Assembly (NCBI GenBank): GCA_029168955.1
Contig: JAPDOI010000145.1
Location: forward strand, 992,001-1,056,000
Reading direction: 5' to 3'
Length of the DNA: 64,000 nt
Source: Aplectana chamaeleonis
Taxonomy: Eukaryota; Nematoda; Chromadorea; Rhabditida; Cosmocercidae
Part shown: one piece after another, positions 19,618-34,600 of the stretch
Numbering within the stretch: position 1 is the stretch's first letter
Layout of the letters: each line of letters opens with the position of its first letter
Made by a program: the position numbers and the translations under genes
Notes under the pieces: generated by a model
The model's database searches: none
What the model saw: the letters and a program-made list of their open reading frames with translations, nothing else
What the model was told of the DNA's origin: nothing

Positions 19618-22600
19618 CTGCACATCAATAACGGCTTCAATTGAAGTGGCGAAAACCAACCGGTCTCGGCGCCGGCACCACACCATACTTCCTTTTTATC
19701 GACATTGGCCGTGGAGCGGGATCATGACCTGATTCATCGAGGAAGGAATCCGAATATGAGGCGTGAGCCGTAGAGACATTCTCGCGTCCTTTTGCTGCCA
19801 CCTGCAGTCTACCGATATTAACCAGCACATGTTGACGCCTATAATCCAACAAACCTTATCAGCTAGAGTTGACTTCTTCAGCTTGGCAGCATAGTTACAC
19901 ATCATTTGTATACCCTTGGCGGAATCAACCAGGCCAGCCAGTTCAGCAGCTCGTCCATCTCTGTCGCTTTTACAAGCCAGCGCAAACAGTTTGACAAGTG
20001 ACTGAAGATGACTCGAGGCCAGCTCCTGTAAGCAAACCACGCGTTGAAATCGAATACCGTATGGAATTCGATTAATACTTCATGTTCAACCAGTAATCCT
20101 GAAAGTTGCACACTTCGCCTCAGTTCCTCTAGAAATCAACAATTGCAGCTGCAATTCACATGTATCTAGTTTCACAACTTTTGTACGCACAAAGGCCGAA
20201 AAGTTCTCGCACTTTTTCAAGCAGCGCAAATGTTGAACACATCGCTTGAGAATCATCGAACCAACTCATTTCAAAGATAAAAGGCTTAATCAGATAAAGG
20301 ACAACAAGTACAGGCACTAATGTTTGCAAGGAGTGTTCAAAATCATGCTCTTCGGTTTCAATACATTTACACAGCACGCTGTCATAAATTATCCACTCCG
20401 ATCACACACTCTTGCTCAGGAGTTTGGGTTTATAGCACCAAAGCTATTTTCTACGCATCCATGGTAGCTTATCGTTTTCCCGACATCTTTTGGCGCAGGG
20501 TGGATCAAGCCAAAATTTCACTGAATTCAAGTCAGACGAGTTCTGTGGCCAAACATCTTTGTCCTAGAATCCCGATAACAGCTTCACGAAAAAAAAAACG
20601 TTGTCGAATTGGCTGAAAGTGCTGGTGCCCAGCCTTCCTACGATGGAAATACCGTTGCCGGAGTTTTTCAAACAACTGGTGACAAAACTCCAAACCTCTG
20701 GTTTGTCATATAATCGTTACCAATTTTGAGGACAATGTAACGACATTTTTCTACCATCTTTTCAAACGCATTTTGAATCATACTCGAACATTCAATTTAT
20801 TGGGGATCCCAATTTTTTATTTGCCAGTGTTCGATTTACTGGGAAATTTAATTACTCGTTTTCTCCGAAACTCGATTCAACCAGGAAACCGAATTGTTTT
20901 TTTTTGTCTCACCTGAGAATTGAAATCACTGAATTTTGAAAGTTTGACTCATCCGACGATTCAGCATATCCCGTGAACTATGCAAACCACATTCAAAAAT
21001 TCTGATAATTATGCGATTATTCGGGTTGTTTAAATTTCCTATCGCGATGCTCTTTCACGAAATGGATTGAAAAATTCAATTCGCACTGAGTAGGCCGCAA
21101 ACCTAACCACAATATCTGATGAGGATCCCGAATGGCGAGCTTCAATTTGCTGCAACTCATTGATGAAGAGTTCCTGTTCCAGCTTCGACTTATCGGATTC
21201 CTAAACATATTTCCATTTGCTCAATTATAGAAAAAAATGTCCGTCCAGAAAACTGACTGGAGCACAGTAGGGAAGGGTCCATGAAGCTATCAACGGTGTC
21301 ATTTTTACGGCAACTAAAGGATGCTTGCTTCCCTTGCAGTAGAGATACCTAAAACTTCATATCTACCCAAAGCAAACTTAATTCGATCGGAGTGCTAAAG
21401 AAACATCAGTAATTCACATGTTTTATACCTTATTTGACGCTGGCGTCCTTCAGTCACAGCGATAGGCCAGATTGCATCGGATTTGCTCGTTGTTTCAGTC
21501 TTCCCATCGAAAATGGGCACCCAAAAACCAGATGGCGTTAAGAGATTTAAAACATCTAAATAGGGCATCAAATTATACAATAGCACTTATCAGTTAATCA
21601 CATAGTTTTGACCCCCTATACGCTCAAAATAATCTAAACCAAGTGATAAGCGTTTTAAAAGCTTTGCGAATAGGGAAGGTCATCACCACCCATCAGGAAA
21701 TATTTTTATGGTGTTCTAAACGAAGAACTTTCTGATTTCGCTCAAAGCGTGAATGAAGGGGTTGTTTAGGGTGCTGGAAACGAACGTCTAAAGTTTTCTG
21801 TTTGTTACGGTGGCTGTAGCGTCACTGAGCTGGGGTAAGCGATATTAATGTCTCAAAAATCGACAAATGGACATCAAATTCGTGTTTACCACATTTCCCA
21901 AATAGACCCTTTAGAGAAATTTTAAGCCAAATCCAAAACTTTGCCGTTGCCGTTTTCCTACCGTGTCCTACGTTACCTATTGGCAACCAATGTGAACGGA
22001 TGTCAGATTCGCATTCACAACACCCCCCCCCCCCAAAATAACCACCACAGAATAATTTGGAGCCAAATCTATCTTAGCATTTCGAGACTCGTCAAAAATT
22101 GCACTTGGACCTCGAAAATCTGAAAATGGACGGCAGATTTGTGATAAACACCCCCAAATAACCAGAGAAAATTTTTAGGTAAATCTCAAACGTTTATCTT
22201 ATACGAGTCCAGAACAACTGATTGATATGAAGTAAACGCTCAATCAACGTAGAAAAATAGGGAAAAATGTTTATGAGTCCGTTTAGAGGAACGTGCAGGA
22301 TTTATGAAGAGAAATTTCTCTAACTACATTTTACGAAGGAGCTCTAATACACACTTCACGTTTGAAATAGGCACTTTATGCAAGCATTTCTCGATACTGA
22401 CGCGTACTATGTTACCTTAAGCGAACTAACTTTGCAGCATTAAAATCAACTGGAACGCAAATTTTCTAACTTGGAGCACCCAATACAGTTTCGAAGTGAA
22501 ATCCAGCCTGGTCGTCTAACAAGACCCAAAGAATTGTTGAACTACGAATAACCAAAAGAGTGAAAATCTTATTTTTAGAACAAACAACTCAGTGTTAAAT

Positions 22601-25600
22601 ACAAGATTCTGATGCGGGTAATCGCAGGCGTCACAATTGGGGAGAAGTAATATACTTTATCCCATGCTCGCTCTTGTACTGCTCGAGAGCACAATGTGCA
22701 GCGGTTGATGATGGGGAGAGGGAGGGGAAGTCAAATAATTTATATTCAACATTACTGCACTAGAATTTACATGAGCTGTCCATTGAAAGCAGTAGGCCAT
22801 GATTAGTGAATGCCATCCAGACCAGATGCTCCTTCTTGGCCACAGGCAAATTGACATTTTCAACACCCGATTTCGTATCCCGATACCATTGTCTACTATC
22901 CACATCGTATAAGGACACTGCATGCTGGAATTTCCAATAAAAAGCCAACTGATTTAGCAGGGAAAGCGCATCTACAAACCTGAAAATTTGGTAGCTGACT
23001 CTTGCCTTTTTCATAGAAATCGCCTCCTACTATGGAACAAATAGCGACTCGAGCGCCAAAGCACGCCGCTGTCAATATCGGACCTGAAATCAAAAGCTGC
23101 TAACAAATGTACAGTGCAGTAATCGAAAATGTATAATGTTTCAGTAGAACCCCAAGCTCCGGATTGAGTTGCTGCAAAATATTTAAATGCGGTTTTGCAG
23201 AAAATTAATTTTTGCTCGTTCTTCCAAGTTATTTTGTCGAGTCATAATCCAGTTATTTTATAGCCATCAAAAGCCAATTTCTTCCTATACCTTAAAGGCA
23301 GTGTTCACGATAACCTTCGATTTTGAGATTAATTGCTGATTCGATTGTTTGGCCCCGGGTAGAACGGGACTGTTGAAGAAATCGAGAGAAACGCACCAGA
23401 AGGGCACGAAATCCTTCACCCTCACCCCGCCTTTTAACTCTCACAGGAACTGTTCGTTGTGACAATGAAATCTTTTAAGGAACCGTCTTTTGCAATTCTC
23501 TACTCTCTGTTGCTTCGTACTTTCTTTTAGACCCAAACTAATACTGTTACGCCTGAAATATTCTTCCATTTTTGATTAGCCACACCTTTTACCCGTGACA
23601 ACCACCGTCAACATGTTCATCCAATCGGGAAACTAGTCCAGACCAGAGAATATCTCAGAAAAGTGAAAACCTGTTACATGTAATATAAAGTGTTGGATAC
23701 TTGAGACATTTCATTTCATTTTAATCGGATGTGTAATTTGAATAGCGAGAAATAATGTGAAGAAAGAACGTTTTGCACCGATTCAGAGATTCAATTAAGA
23801 ATCTCGGACATTCAAGTATCTTATATCTTTACATGACATAACCTACACTTATATTACATGTAACATACACTTATATGACACGTAACATACACTTATATTT
23901 CATGTAACTTGATTAGAGCTGTAAGTTGAAGCTCGACCCTTCAGTGTTGGAGCTGCAAGTTCCACGTCGCTGTTTCAGGTACGAATCCCAGGAGCTTAAG
24001 CTTGCTGCTCCATAACTGAAGCAGCAAGCTTGAAACCCACAGCTTCATACATGAAGCAGTGGGTCTAAGCTAGCTTCAAAAATTCTGTATGTGGATCCCT
24101 CTAATCCTTCCCACGAATAGCACGAACAATGAGGAGCGAGAAATCAACGACTCAAAGGGCGAGTGACCACCGGTCGAATGTCAATCCACTGGATTTGCCG
24201 CGCCGCGCCCGCTTCAACTCAGCGCCGCCCGGCTTAGTCATCGCAGCCTTGATAATACATCGGTCGATATGATTCGCAAGTAATATACATTGGCCAATTT
24301 ATATTACATCTATATTGATGCCTTTTATACTACATGTAATATGTTTTCATTTTTCTGAGAATGTCTTTAAAATGAGACGTTTTTCAGCGTTTCTCGCTGT
24401 TTCTTCGTAATTTTGGTAACACTTGGTAGCCAACGCATTTTCAGTGGAAAACTCGGAAGCGAAAACTATCGTGAACACTGCCTTTAAAAGCAGCATATAC
24501 GCTCATAAACGTGTTTGAAATATAATAGCTATGAAAGTAGAATCGTATGGCTCAGAACAGAACGCCTACGCATTTTAAAGCGTCAAAAACGACCCGCAAT
24601 GCCGTTACACGAGTAAAAAGTTGGCCCGCCCCTGTATTTGGTGTTGTCCTCCAAAACAGGAGCGCTGGGCCATTCTCACTGTCGTTGACGTTTGTGGGTG
24701 GTACAGTAAATACAATAAGTAAACCATATACATCGACGCCGGGGGGATGATCCAGCTTCCCTGTTTTGAAAAACGAAGCAAATACAGCGGGCTGTCAAAT
24801 ACAGGAGGCGAGGCCTTCTTCTTACTCGTGTGGCGGCATTGTGGGTCGTTTTTAACGCTTCGAAATGCATAGGCGTTCTATTCTAAGCCATACCATCCTA
24901 TTTCCGTAGTTATCTCAAACACGTTTACGAGCGTGTATGCTGCCTTTAAACTCCTAATCATTTCCTGTCAAATTTGTTTATTTTAATTTTGCATTTAAAG
25001 GCAGAGTTCACGATGATTTTCGTTCCCGAGTTTTCCACTCAAAACAATGCGTTGGCCTCCAAGTGTTACCAAAATTACGAAGCAACGAGAAACGCACTAA
25101 AACGTCGTATTACAGTGACATTATTCTATAACATGGACCAGTTGTCCGATTGGATGAACATGTTCACGGTGGTTGTCACCGGTGAAAAATGGGGCTAATC
25201 GAAAATTGAGGAATATTTTAGGCAAAACAGTATTAGTTCGGATCCGAAGCAAAGAACGGAGCAACGGAAAGCACATTTATTTATTGTTACGCTACATAAC
25301 GTAGACGTGATAAACATTAAAGCATATACCCATACAAGCACCAGAATAAGCAAAGTGATGGAGTTACCATGTGAGCAGAATGTTCGAGGCTTTTCGTTTG
25401 AATGATAGGAAAGAGTAGGGCACGGGAAGAATGTCCAGATTCAAAGAAGCAAAAGCAGAACCAGCTCTACAGGTGAAGCTGTTTAATCTGTGATTAGTTT
25501 TTGGAACTTCATAAGAGATTTTTTCCGAGTTTCCCCGTGTTCTGGAAGCAATGAATCTATAGAACTTCAATTTGTCTGTTTTCATCATCCCACTCAAAAT

Positions 25601-28600
25601 CTTAAAGACCACGCATACATCGTTTCGTTTACGCCGAGATTCGAGAGAGTGTAGGGACAATTCTTGATTCCTCCTCATGGGACCGGGCACCCCAGCATAA
25701 GAGAAACCATTTCGTCTCAAATAAACTTTGCGAGTGAAGTTATTTTGTACTCTTTCTAAAAGTCGGATATCTTTCTTTTTATGAGGACAGAATACTGCAG
25801 TTCCTGATTCCATTATAGGTCTAACATAAACTTTATACGCACGCGACAACACGTTTTCATCACAGGTCGATAAGCCTTTGAAAATATGGAAGGTGCGTAA
25901 TAAAGCTTTGCTGTGGATAGCCTGATAATGAGGTGAGAAATCAAGTTCCTTGTTATACCGGAAACCTAAATCCTTCTCTTCCGCAACAGTAGAAAGTGCA
26001 TGCCCATCAAGAATGTAGTTGGCTGGTAGACTGGAATTGCCCACTCTCATGTGGTGTTTTATCGGGAGATAGTAGCAAACTCCAAGCTACAGACCATTCC
26101 TGTATTCTGTGAAGAGCAGCCTGCATTCTCTGCACGTCCCCAGATGACTCAACCACATTATAAATTTTTACATCATCAGCAAACTGCGTACAAGTGACAC
26201 CAGTGCTTTCCAATAGCCTGGGAAGTTTGGCTGTGAAAACGGTGAACAAAATGGGCGACAAAACACCACCTTGAGGGACTCCGCTCTTGACCAACCGGCG
26301 GGAGGAAAAGCTGGACCCAACTTTAACCTGGAAACTACGACCTCTAAGGTAATTCTCTATCCACCCACACACTACCGGATGAAACCTCAACTTCTCGAGC
26401 TTCAGCATAAGCATAGCATGATTTACCCTATCGAAGGCCTTTGAAAAATCAAAGTAGATGATATCACAAGCGTTCTTTTTTTTTCCAAGTAATCGCTCCA
26501 ATCATTGATACACTCAAGCAAATTGGTCTCGACAGACTTCCCTGCCACAAAACCATGTTGATTACTAGGAATGATTGAATTTTTCTCTAGGTGACCTACG
26601 ATGTGTTTCTTCAGAATTTTTTCAAATGTTCTGCACAAAATCGAGGTGATACTCACTGGCCTGTAGTTATCCACAACTTGCGAAGGTTCTTTTTTCAGCA
26701 AAGGGGTCACAAAAGACTGCTTCCACCTTTCCGGCACTTCCGAATACCAGAGGGCCTGATTGAACAGATAAGACAGAGGGCCAGCAATTACGTGAGCAAC
26801 ATTTCTTACAAAAATTGTCGGTATGAAATCTGGAGTTACTGATGTAGACATAGGCAACTTTCGAAGAATGTCAAATATAACGTCACCTTCAATGAACGGG
26901 AAACTATCCATTGGAAACTCGACTTTTGGGCAAAAAGATGGAAGAGAATTCCTGATCCCACCATAAACCTCGCAGAACTTGTCAGCTAACAATTCAGCTT
27001 TGTCCGAGTCCGTAATTGCCAGACCATCATTCCTATTTAGGCAGGGAATCTTGCATAATTTTGCAAGTTTCTTATTCAAAAATCTGTAGAAACCTTGCGG
27101 ACTACTGTTGATGGCTTTTTTCTCTAGATTTCTGTTATATTTGGAAGGGCACCGCTCGAAGCGCGAAGAAAAGTTGCGAAATTTACCCCAATCAAGATGA
27201 GGCTGCGAATTCGACGCTAATTTGAAGAGACAACTTCTGTGCTCTAACATATTTTGGAGATAAGTGGGAAGCAACAAACGTTTTGCACATACTCGTTTTA
27301 GGGGCACAAAGAGGTCTATAACGTGGTTTAAAATCACCAAAAACAACTCATATTTTTCATTGAAAGAACCCACTTGTTCAAGAGAACCTCTCCAATTAAC
27401 ATTAGAAAGGTAGATACAAAGACTATCGTAATCACATCGGGCGAAATCGCGAACAAGCGTAGATTGGGAAACTGCATATGTAAATTTGAGATGACAATTA
27501 ATACTGTTATGATCACTGGAGCCTACCGGTGGTCCGACTGATAGATTTCGCACAAGCGCATCATCATTTGATAGGACAAGATCAAGGTAGTTTTCCCCTC
27601 TAGTTGGTTCCCTTACCAGTTGACAAAAGTCATGACTAGTTAGCATATTCACGAACACCGAGACACTTGGTGGCAATGATTTCCCAAGGTCACTCCAGTC
27701 TATTTCAGGATAGTTGAAATCCCCGACAATTATTGACGGAAACTCGCATCAAACCACATCACTAAGGGACTTCGAAAGAAGTTCATTAGAAGAAGCAGGA
27801 CAAGATGGAGCTCTATAGACCGCCACAAACCTAACTCTATGGCACTCTAAAATAACATCGAAAGCAAGGATTTCGAAAGCTTCTGGTATTGACTCGGAAC
27901 GAACCTCTATAAGACAAAAGTTGCTTCTCAAAAGACAGCCAATCCCAACCCCTGTTTTCTTTTCCTATCACAACGCAAAGCCTGATATTCGTTGGACATA
28001 TTGCATAGTAACGACGAAAGCAAATGACCGGATTTGAGCCACGTTTCAGAGAAGACATACAAATCGAAGTTACTGCCAAGTACAAAACTTATGTAATTCG
28101 CATTTTTCGGTAATGATTTCACATTAGCACAAAAACAAGTAATGTCTCCTTGAACCGGCCTCAAATCCGATCTTACAAGTTTAAAGGCAACTAACTTTGA
28201 GACTGCGAAGAGCTCCCCGAAGCAGAGGCACCAGAATGTGGGCTTTCTGGGCCAACGCCACCCCAATAAGAGGGCAAAGGCCCAGTTGTCCCACCCAGAC
28301 CCGAGCTCCGAGAAGCCTTGTAGGCCTCCTTCCTTCGATTCCTCTCTGCGTACGAAAGAGACTCTCTTATAGAGACTACTTTCTCGGGAAAAAACTGCAG
28401 GCGGTCAGCATTTTGCAATGCCAATCTCTGTAACGCTGAACAAGGTAAGATCACTTTAAGCTTTCGATTATACCCCTGTTTGGGCTTGCCAAGGCGGTAT
28501 ACAGTTACAGGTGCACATTCTACTTTCAAAAAATGAAGAACATTACATGCACTCGCGAAATCATAGTGAACGCGTGACTTTACAGGCCATGATTCACGCT

Positions 28601-31600
28601 CCGGAACGCCACTCAAAGCCAATGACCTACGACGTTCCGCAATGATTACAGGATTAGATTCATCATCATCATAAACTGTTTTCACTACAGAAGAATTCAA
28701 AGGCTGAGAAACAGGCGTAGATATAGAATGAGGCGAAACAGCTGATGAAGAGACTAACGAAAGCTTATGCTTCAAATCCGCGTTTTCGTTAGACAGAAGC
28801 TCAAATTTAGTCTCAAGTTCCAAATTTCTCTTGACTAAAGAATCCAAATCCTGACGAGAGTCCAGTAAGTGGAGCAGAATGTCTCTGACATAACAAGGGA
28901 GTGAGTCGTCTTGCCTCAATCGATCTATGGCACCATCGAATCCATCATTATCGGACACCATAACACAACACTTGGAACCATTCTTCTTTGAACCGGCTCG
29001 AGTGACACCCATTATGGCACGGAACAGCAGAAGAAGATGATGAGAAGTCGACAAGTAAATAGTTGTGATTATGTGAGGCGAAATTGGCAGCAGAATCAAC
29101 GATGGCAAGTGAATGAAACTGACGACAGAAGTTTATGTGCAAAGCTCAGATACACCGACCGCTCACGGCGCACTCAGACAGGGACATCATGTAAAAGCAA
29201 TCGCAAACTGATGGGCCACCCTGCCATCGCACTTGGCCACGGCCTTTTTTCCTCGTCGCTCCGCAAATTGAACACCACCCCACGGTTTTCCTCCCCTTTC
29301 AAAATCAGTGGCCCTAATCTTGAAACTACGGGGGCCTCCCGGGAGGGTCCGAAGTCCGCCCGCCGCATACATCGGCTGGTTATAAAAACCTCCCGGGAGG
29401 CTCCCGTAGTTTGATGAATATGGCCACAGTACTTTGCAACGCGGGAAATGGGCGTGGCCATATGTGAAACCATCATGCGAGTTCCCCTGAAAAAAAAACT
29501 GCACAGAAGATGATTTTTGATATTTTACATTGCGCAAGAAGATGCTAAAATATTTTTATAGACTTAAAGGCAGTGTTCACGATAATCTTCAATTTTGAGA
29601 TTATGCGCTATATTGACTAAGTCGCCCCCGGGTAGAACTAAAATGACGTAAAAATTGAGAAAAACGCATCAGAAGTACACGAAATTCTTAAGTATCACCC
29701 CGCCTCTTAAGTATCACAGGAAGTGTTTGTTGTGACAATGAATTCTTTTGTAGACCCGTCCTTTGCAATTCACTACCCTCTATTGCTCCGTTCTTTCCTT
29801 AGCGCTTAAACTAATCCTGATTTGCATGAAATATTCTTCTATTTTCGATTGACCCATTTTTCACCGGTGACAACCATCGTGAACATGTTCATCCAACCGG
29901 ACAACTAGTTCACGTTATAGAATAATGTCACTGAAAAACGACGTTTTAATGCGTTTCTCGCCGTTTCTTCGTAATTTTGGTAACACTTGGAGGCCAGCGC
30001 ATTGTTTCATGTGAAAAACTCGGGGGCGAAGACAATCGTGAACACGGACTTTAAGTAATTCGAAATAACGAGGTTTTCCTCACATTTGTTCAACATTTTG
30101 ATCCGATTGGTTTCGCTCTGGCTTCCCCATGAAAATATCCTCTACGGAGGTGAATCTAGTTTGCTCCTTCGCGTGCTTGTACGGAGCGAGGGTAGAGACA
30201 GCGAGAAAGTGTGGGAAATGGAGACGCAGCATACGCATGCACACGCACACGATCGAACACAGTAGATTTCACTTTGAAACAGAAGGTACACTGACTGCTC
30301 ACCTAGGCTGTTTTCAGTTTGTCAATTCGAAATTATTCGAGGAATTATTCGTATATATTCGAATCTAATTTATTCGCATCTATTTGAAATTCGGACATCA
30401 AAACAAAAATCATTCGATTCTATTCAAAAATCGGACCTCAAAAAACGGGGGTCATTCGAATCCATTCCATATTCGGGCTTTTCGTCCACGGCACAACTAT
30501 ACTGGGAACTCACATCTGTTTATGCTCGTCTCCTGACAAAGAGTTCTATCTGTCATTAAAAGATCTTAAATCTATTTGATCACTAGATGATTACACCCTC
30601 ACAGACTCCCGGTATTACCGCGAAGGAGCAACTTGAGAACTTTTCCAAAAAAAAAACTGTAGCTTCTTCTTTGCAAATTATCAATTATTTTTCAAAGCGA
30701 TTTTTACTTTTTTTTCAGAAAAAAACCAACAGTAATCTGCATTGATGCTTCCCTGTATAAATCCCGTAAGTCTGTGTGAATGTTATCGCCTACATAGTCT
30801 TCCATATGGTCTAATGTTCCTCCACAAATACAAGATTGAACTTTTCAACAGGAGGTGAGCATGTGCAGATACTATTAACATTCAGTACTACGACCACACT
30901 CCAAATTTTATCGCAAAATCGAAATATGTTCTACAAGTGATATGTAGCATCAGATAAAGGAAGAAATTGGTCTTCCAAAGCTAATAGCTAAAGCCTAGCT
31001 TGCTCGGATGAATCCGGGCGGAGCAAGCAGCGGGGTGGTCGGTCATAGCAAAATATAACAGTGATAAGGGGATTTCAACATGATAAGTCCGATAAGCTTG
31101 ACCTCGACCAGCTTGAAATGAGGGAGCTAGGCTATATATCACTCTTCGCCAAGATAGGTCAGAAAAACGAGGAAATCCCATTTTTCGCAACAACAAAAAA
31201 AAAACAATTAATTTGCATCAAGCTAATAATGCCGGAAGACAAAAAGGAGAAGCTAAACTTAGGCAAGTCAAAATTAGTTGCTACAGCGAGAATATGGGGG
31301 CCGTCCACGCTTGGAATAATATTATATTATATTGAAGACCACTGGAGTGGTAAACAACAGGAGTGGTAAATAAACGGCATTTGAAACAAACGGTGTAATC
31401 ACATGAAAAAATCCTCTGATCTCGGTCAGTCCTTCTAATATCGGGGAGGCAGGAAATGGCTCTTTTCCACACAATTCTCACTACCCTTCCAAGTACATCT
31501 ATCACAGAAAGCATACCCTGCAGAAAAACAGCATTCCCAAAATAGAGTGAATGCAGGTGGATACCGAATTTACAATAAAAACCCTATGGAAAAAAGTGCA

Positions 31601-34600
31601 TCGCTGAAAACTTATCCAGCTGTACGTACTGGGATGGGCGATAATATGACGTTGGGTGCCTGTCAAACTGAATATCCTCAGGTTCCGTTTTGACGTGATC
31701 AAGCAAATCATGTCACGAGAAACCTGAAGAGAGGAAATTCTTTTTACCAACAACTTGAGTGTGGAATTTTAACACAAAAGTCCAGTGCGGCGCTTACCAG
31801 GACATCTACAGCACTCTCCTTTGACGGAAGTTTACAGGTCCACCGTTTCGATTCGTTGTCCCATGATGAGATATGGATAGCAAGCAACTCACTGCAGCAG
31901 ATCTATGAGGCTACTCCAAAAGGGGCAATGTGAACCACCCACCTCTGTTCACCCTTTTCCTCAGCTTTAGATGCCAAAGCAACTGCCTGGTCAGAGAGAT
32001 CTCCCATTGCATATTCAGTTGTCCCATTGTCGAGTACTATTGTAGGGTGAACGGCAGTATCATGGAATGAAATCTGCCAAAAAACATGTGGACAGTACCA
32101 AATTACTGATGATCAAATAAAATGTTGGTCACACCTCTATGCTAGCTCCGTCTTCACCACAAAAAGTCCGAATGATGCCATATGAATTCCACTTCTGCAA
32201 ATGTTGCACTGAGCTTACACATGCCTCATATGCAGAAACCAGTCAAATTTTCAAAAATCTCCTGAGCAACGAAAAGCTTGAAGGCAGCATACATACTCAA
32301 AATGCTATCGATTTTGAGGCCTGAATCAAAGGTTTGAAGTTGCTATTATTGAGATTTGACAAAAAAACCCTGAAAATTTCGATGAAAATTAAGTAACGAA
32401 AAGTTGTTTTTGAATTTGGTTGAGAGCGGACAACACGCTCACAAAGGCACGTGAACACAAATATGATTGGGCTATCGAGGTTACTCCACTAGCATGGACG
32501 GGTGCTGAACGTGGACGTCATTTGAAGCCTTAAAAACGAGCCAAAATGACCTTTTTGAGCAATTTTTAATAGCGTGGTGTGGAACCTCGCCCACTTTGCC
32601 TGTGGAATCCCGCTTTCTCGTACAAGCTCATTGCTTCAAAACGGTGGCTTTGGCCCGTTTTTAAAATAGTTCTCGCTCAATTTTCTGCTCTCATCTCTTT
32701 CTCGTCGACAATTGTGTTCCTCACTGAGGAGCCTCGGCAGAATTGTTTGGTAAAGTTCGTCTGCGGGTAAAGGTGAAACGGATTTTATCAACTTCTATTT
32801 CCTCTGCATCTATCTTTCCATCTCTTTCTTGGCTCGTTTTTGACGCTTCCGATGACGTAGGCGTCATATTGGTCGTATGAGTTAATTAACGTCGTATTCT
32901 CAACCACTTTTGTGAGCGAGTGTGCTGCCTTAAACGGGAAGCTAACATTGTAATTCTATTGAGAATACTGAAAAGTCTCAAGGAAAACCCGTGTGCGAAA
33001 TATTCACACTCACTGGTACGAGAACTGGATAATCATGGCGTGTGAACAAAAAATTGCACAATGGTCGCAGAACCATCTTCTCGTCCTATTCTATCTCTCG
33101 CTATGTTGACCGAAAGGCATGGGTTAATGCTCGGAATGATCCAACTGTTTACTTATGTAATGAGGACAATTTTCTCATTTGCTTTCATTCATTTAAAAAT
33201 TTTCCATCGATTTTTCCGAGTTCTTTCAATTGAAATTTTTTATGAACGGAGCATTATCAAAGTTCGGACCTATCCAAAAGGAATCCACAACTCACTAAGT
33301 AACGTTCGCTGAGATGATCAGGTGAAGCACCTGACACAAAACACGAAGGGATCGTTGGCGGTTGGTAGGCGACAACTTGAGGTGGAGGAGGAGCGAAGTG
33401 GCTAAATTCAAGCAAGTCAAGACCTAAATAGATTCACAACGCTAAGATATTGCTAAAGTCAGAATTTTTTTTTGAAATGAACGAGCTGCTGAGATGCGCC
33501 CAACGCCCGACCCTGTATACTCGTGATGAGTCCACCTTTCTCTAAAGATCACTGATCAAACATTCGAGAAATTATGTACAGGCTTCAGGGAGGAGACTCC
33601 AATATACGATCTAGGAAGCGAGCTCAAAGGGGGATAGAGCGCAAGCATGAATCACATGCATTACTGTTGTGTACGGGACACAATCGGCGTGCAAAAGGTT
33701 TATTCCAGAGGGTTGCCAAACGCAGGTGGCTAGGCAAAATGTACAGCAAGAATAACAGTGAGTAGTGGCTAGTGAGGCGAGTGGTTAGCTGCTCCGCGTC
33801 TTGGTGGTGGCGTGGCGTCGAGAAGTGGTAGTGCAGGAACGGGCGTGGAACAGTGGTAGACGAATCCAATAGGGTCTGTAACAGTGCGGCGGCAGGAGTT
33901 CATATAGCGCGGTGGGTGGTCGGTGATTGGCCTGTTTTCGCGCCTAGATCAAAACCCACCTACATGGTGATCAGTCGATAAATCAACTGATGTTTGATCT
34001 CCCATCACAACACCTCCCCTTTTTAAGAGGCGTTCTAAGGTGAGGAGAACCAATTTGTTGTCAACCGACTAAAGTTCGTAGCGATTTGGTTTACGGCGCT
34101 TTCGGGTTGATCTTCGTAACGTAATTGGAGCAAACCCAACCGTTCGCGGTTTTCGAGCTCGCCTTTCAACTACCCCTGGAGTTGTACGACTCGTAATAGG
34201 TTGCTCATCGTTACTCTGTGTAGCGGCATCGGAGGGATCATCACTGGGTATGATCACAGTATCATGCTCTTGATCCGGCCCATCTTTACTAGTTTGTTCT
34301 GGCACTCTTTCAGTGCTGAGCGGAGCGGTTTTAAACAAATCCAAGAGCAGATCTCGCGAGTACGCATTATCATACTTATGACTCAATATGCTACCTCGCA
34401 TCTGGTTTGCATGTTTGCGAAGTGTTCTGCCTCCAATGTCGGCTTCGTACATGACTTTTCCAAAGGGATTTACCACTGTCCCTTCAGTCCATTTAAAATT
34501 GGATGCTCCATTGTATTCCTTTACTAGGACAGTGTCTCCGGGTGAAAAGTCTCGGCGTTTCGTACCATTTTTCCGATTAAATTGTTCTTCAGTCCTTTTC

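Larger units (their letters stand above)
25271..29150 (-). mobile_element. CR1-clade LINE, nearly full length but broken
   Basis: ORF1 and ORF2 with AP-endonuclease and reverse transcriptase domains lie in order on the minus strand, ending at an AATAAATAAA-like 3' end next to the truncated MITE. ORF2 has several frameshifts and a stop, so the copy is dead. The 5' end is not defined; 29150 is approximate. Confidence 0.85.

Noticed and set aside
32195..32330. A ctf-4 exon immediately upstream of 32194 ending at GCATGT before GTAAGC
   Set aside because: It would leave a 24-bp intron and the frame has a stop; the phase-consistent exon at 33296-33401 with clear SepB homology replaces it.
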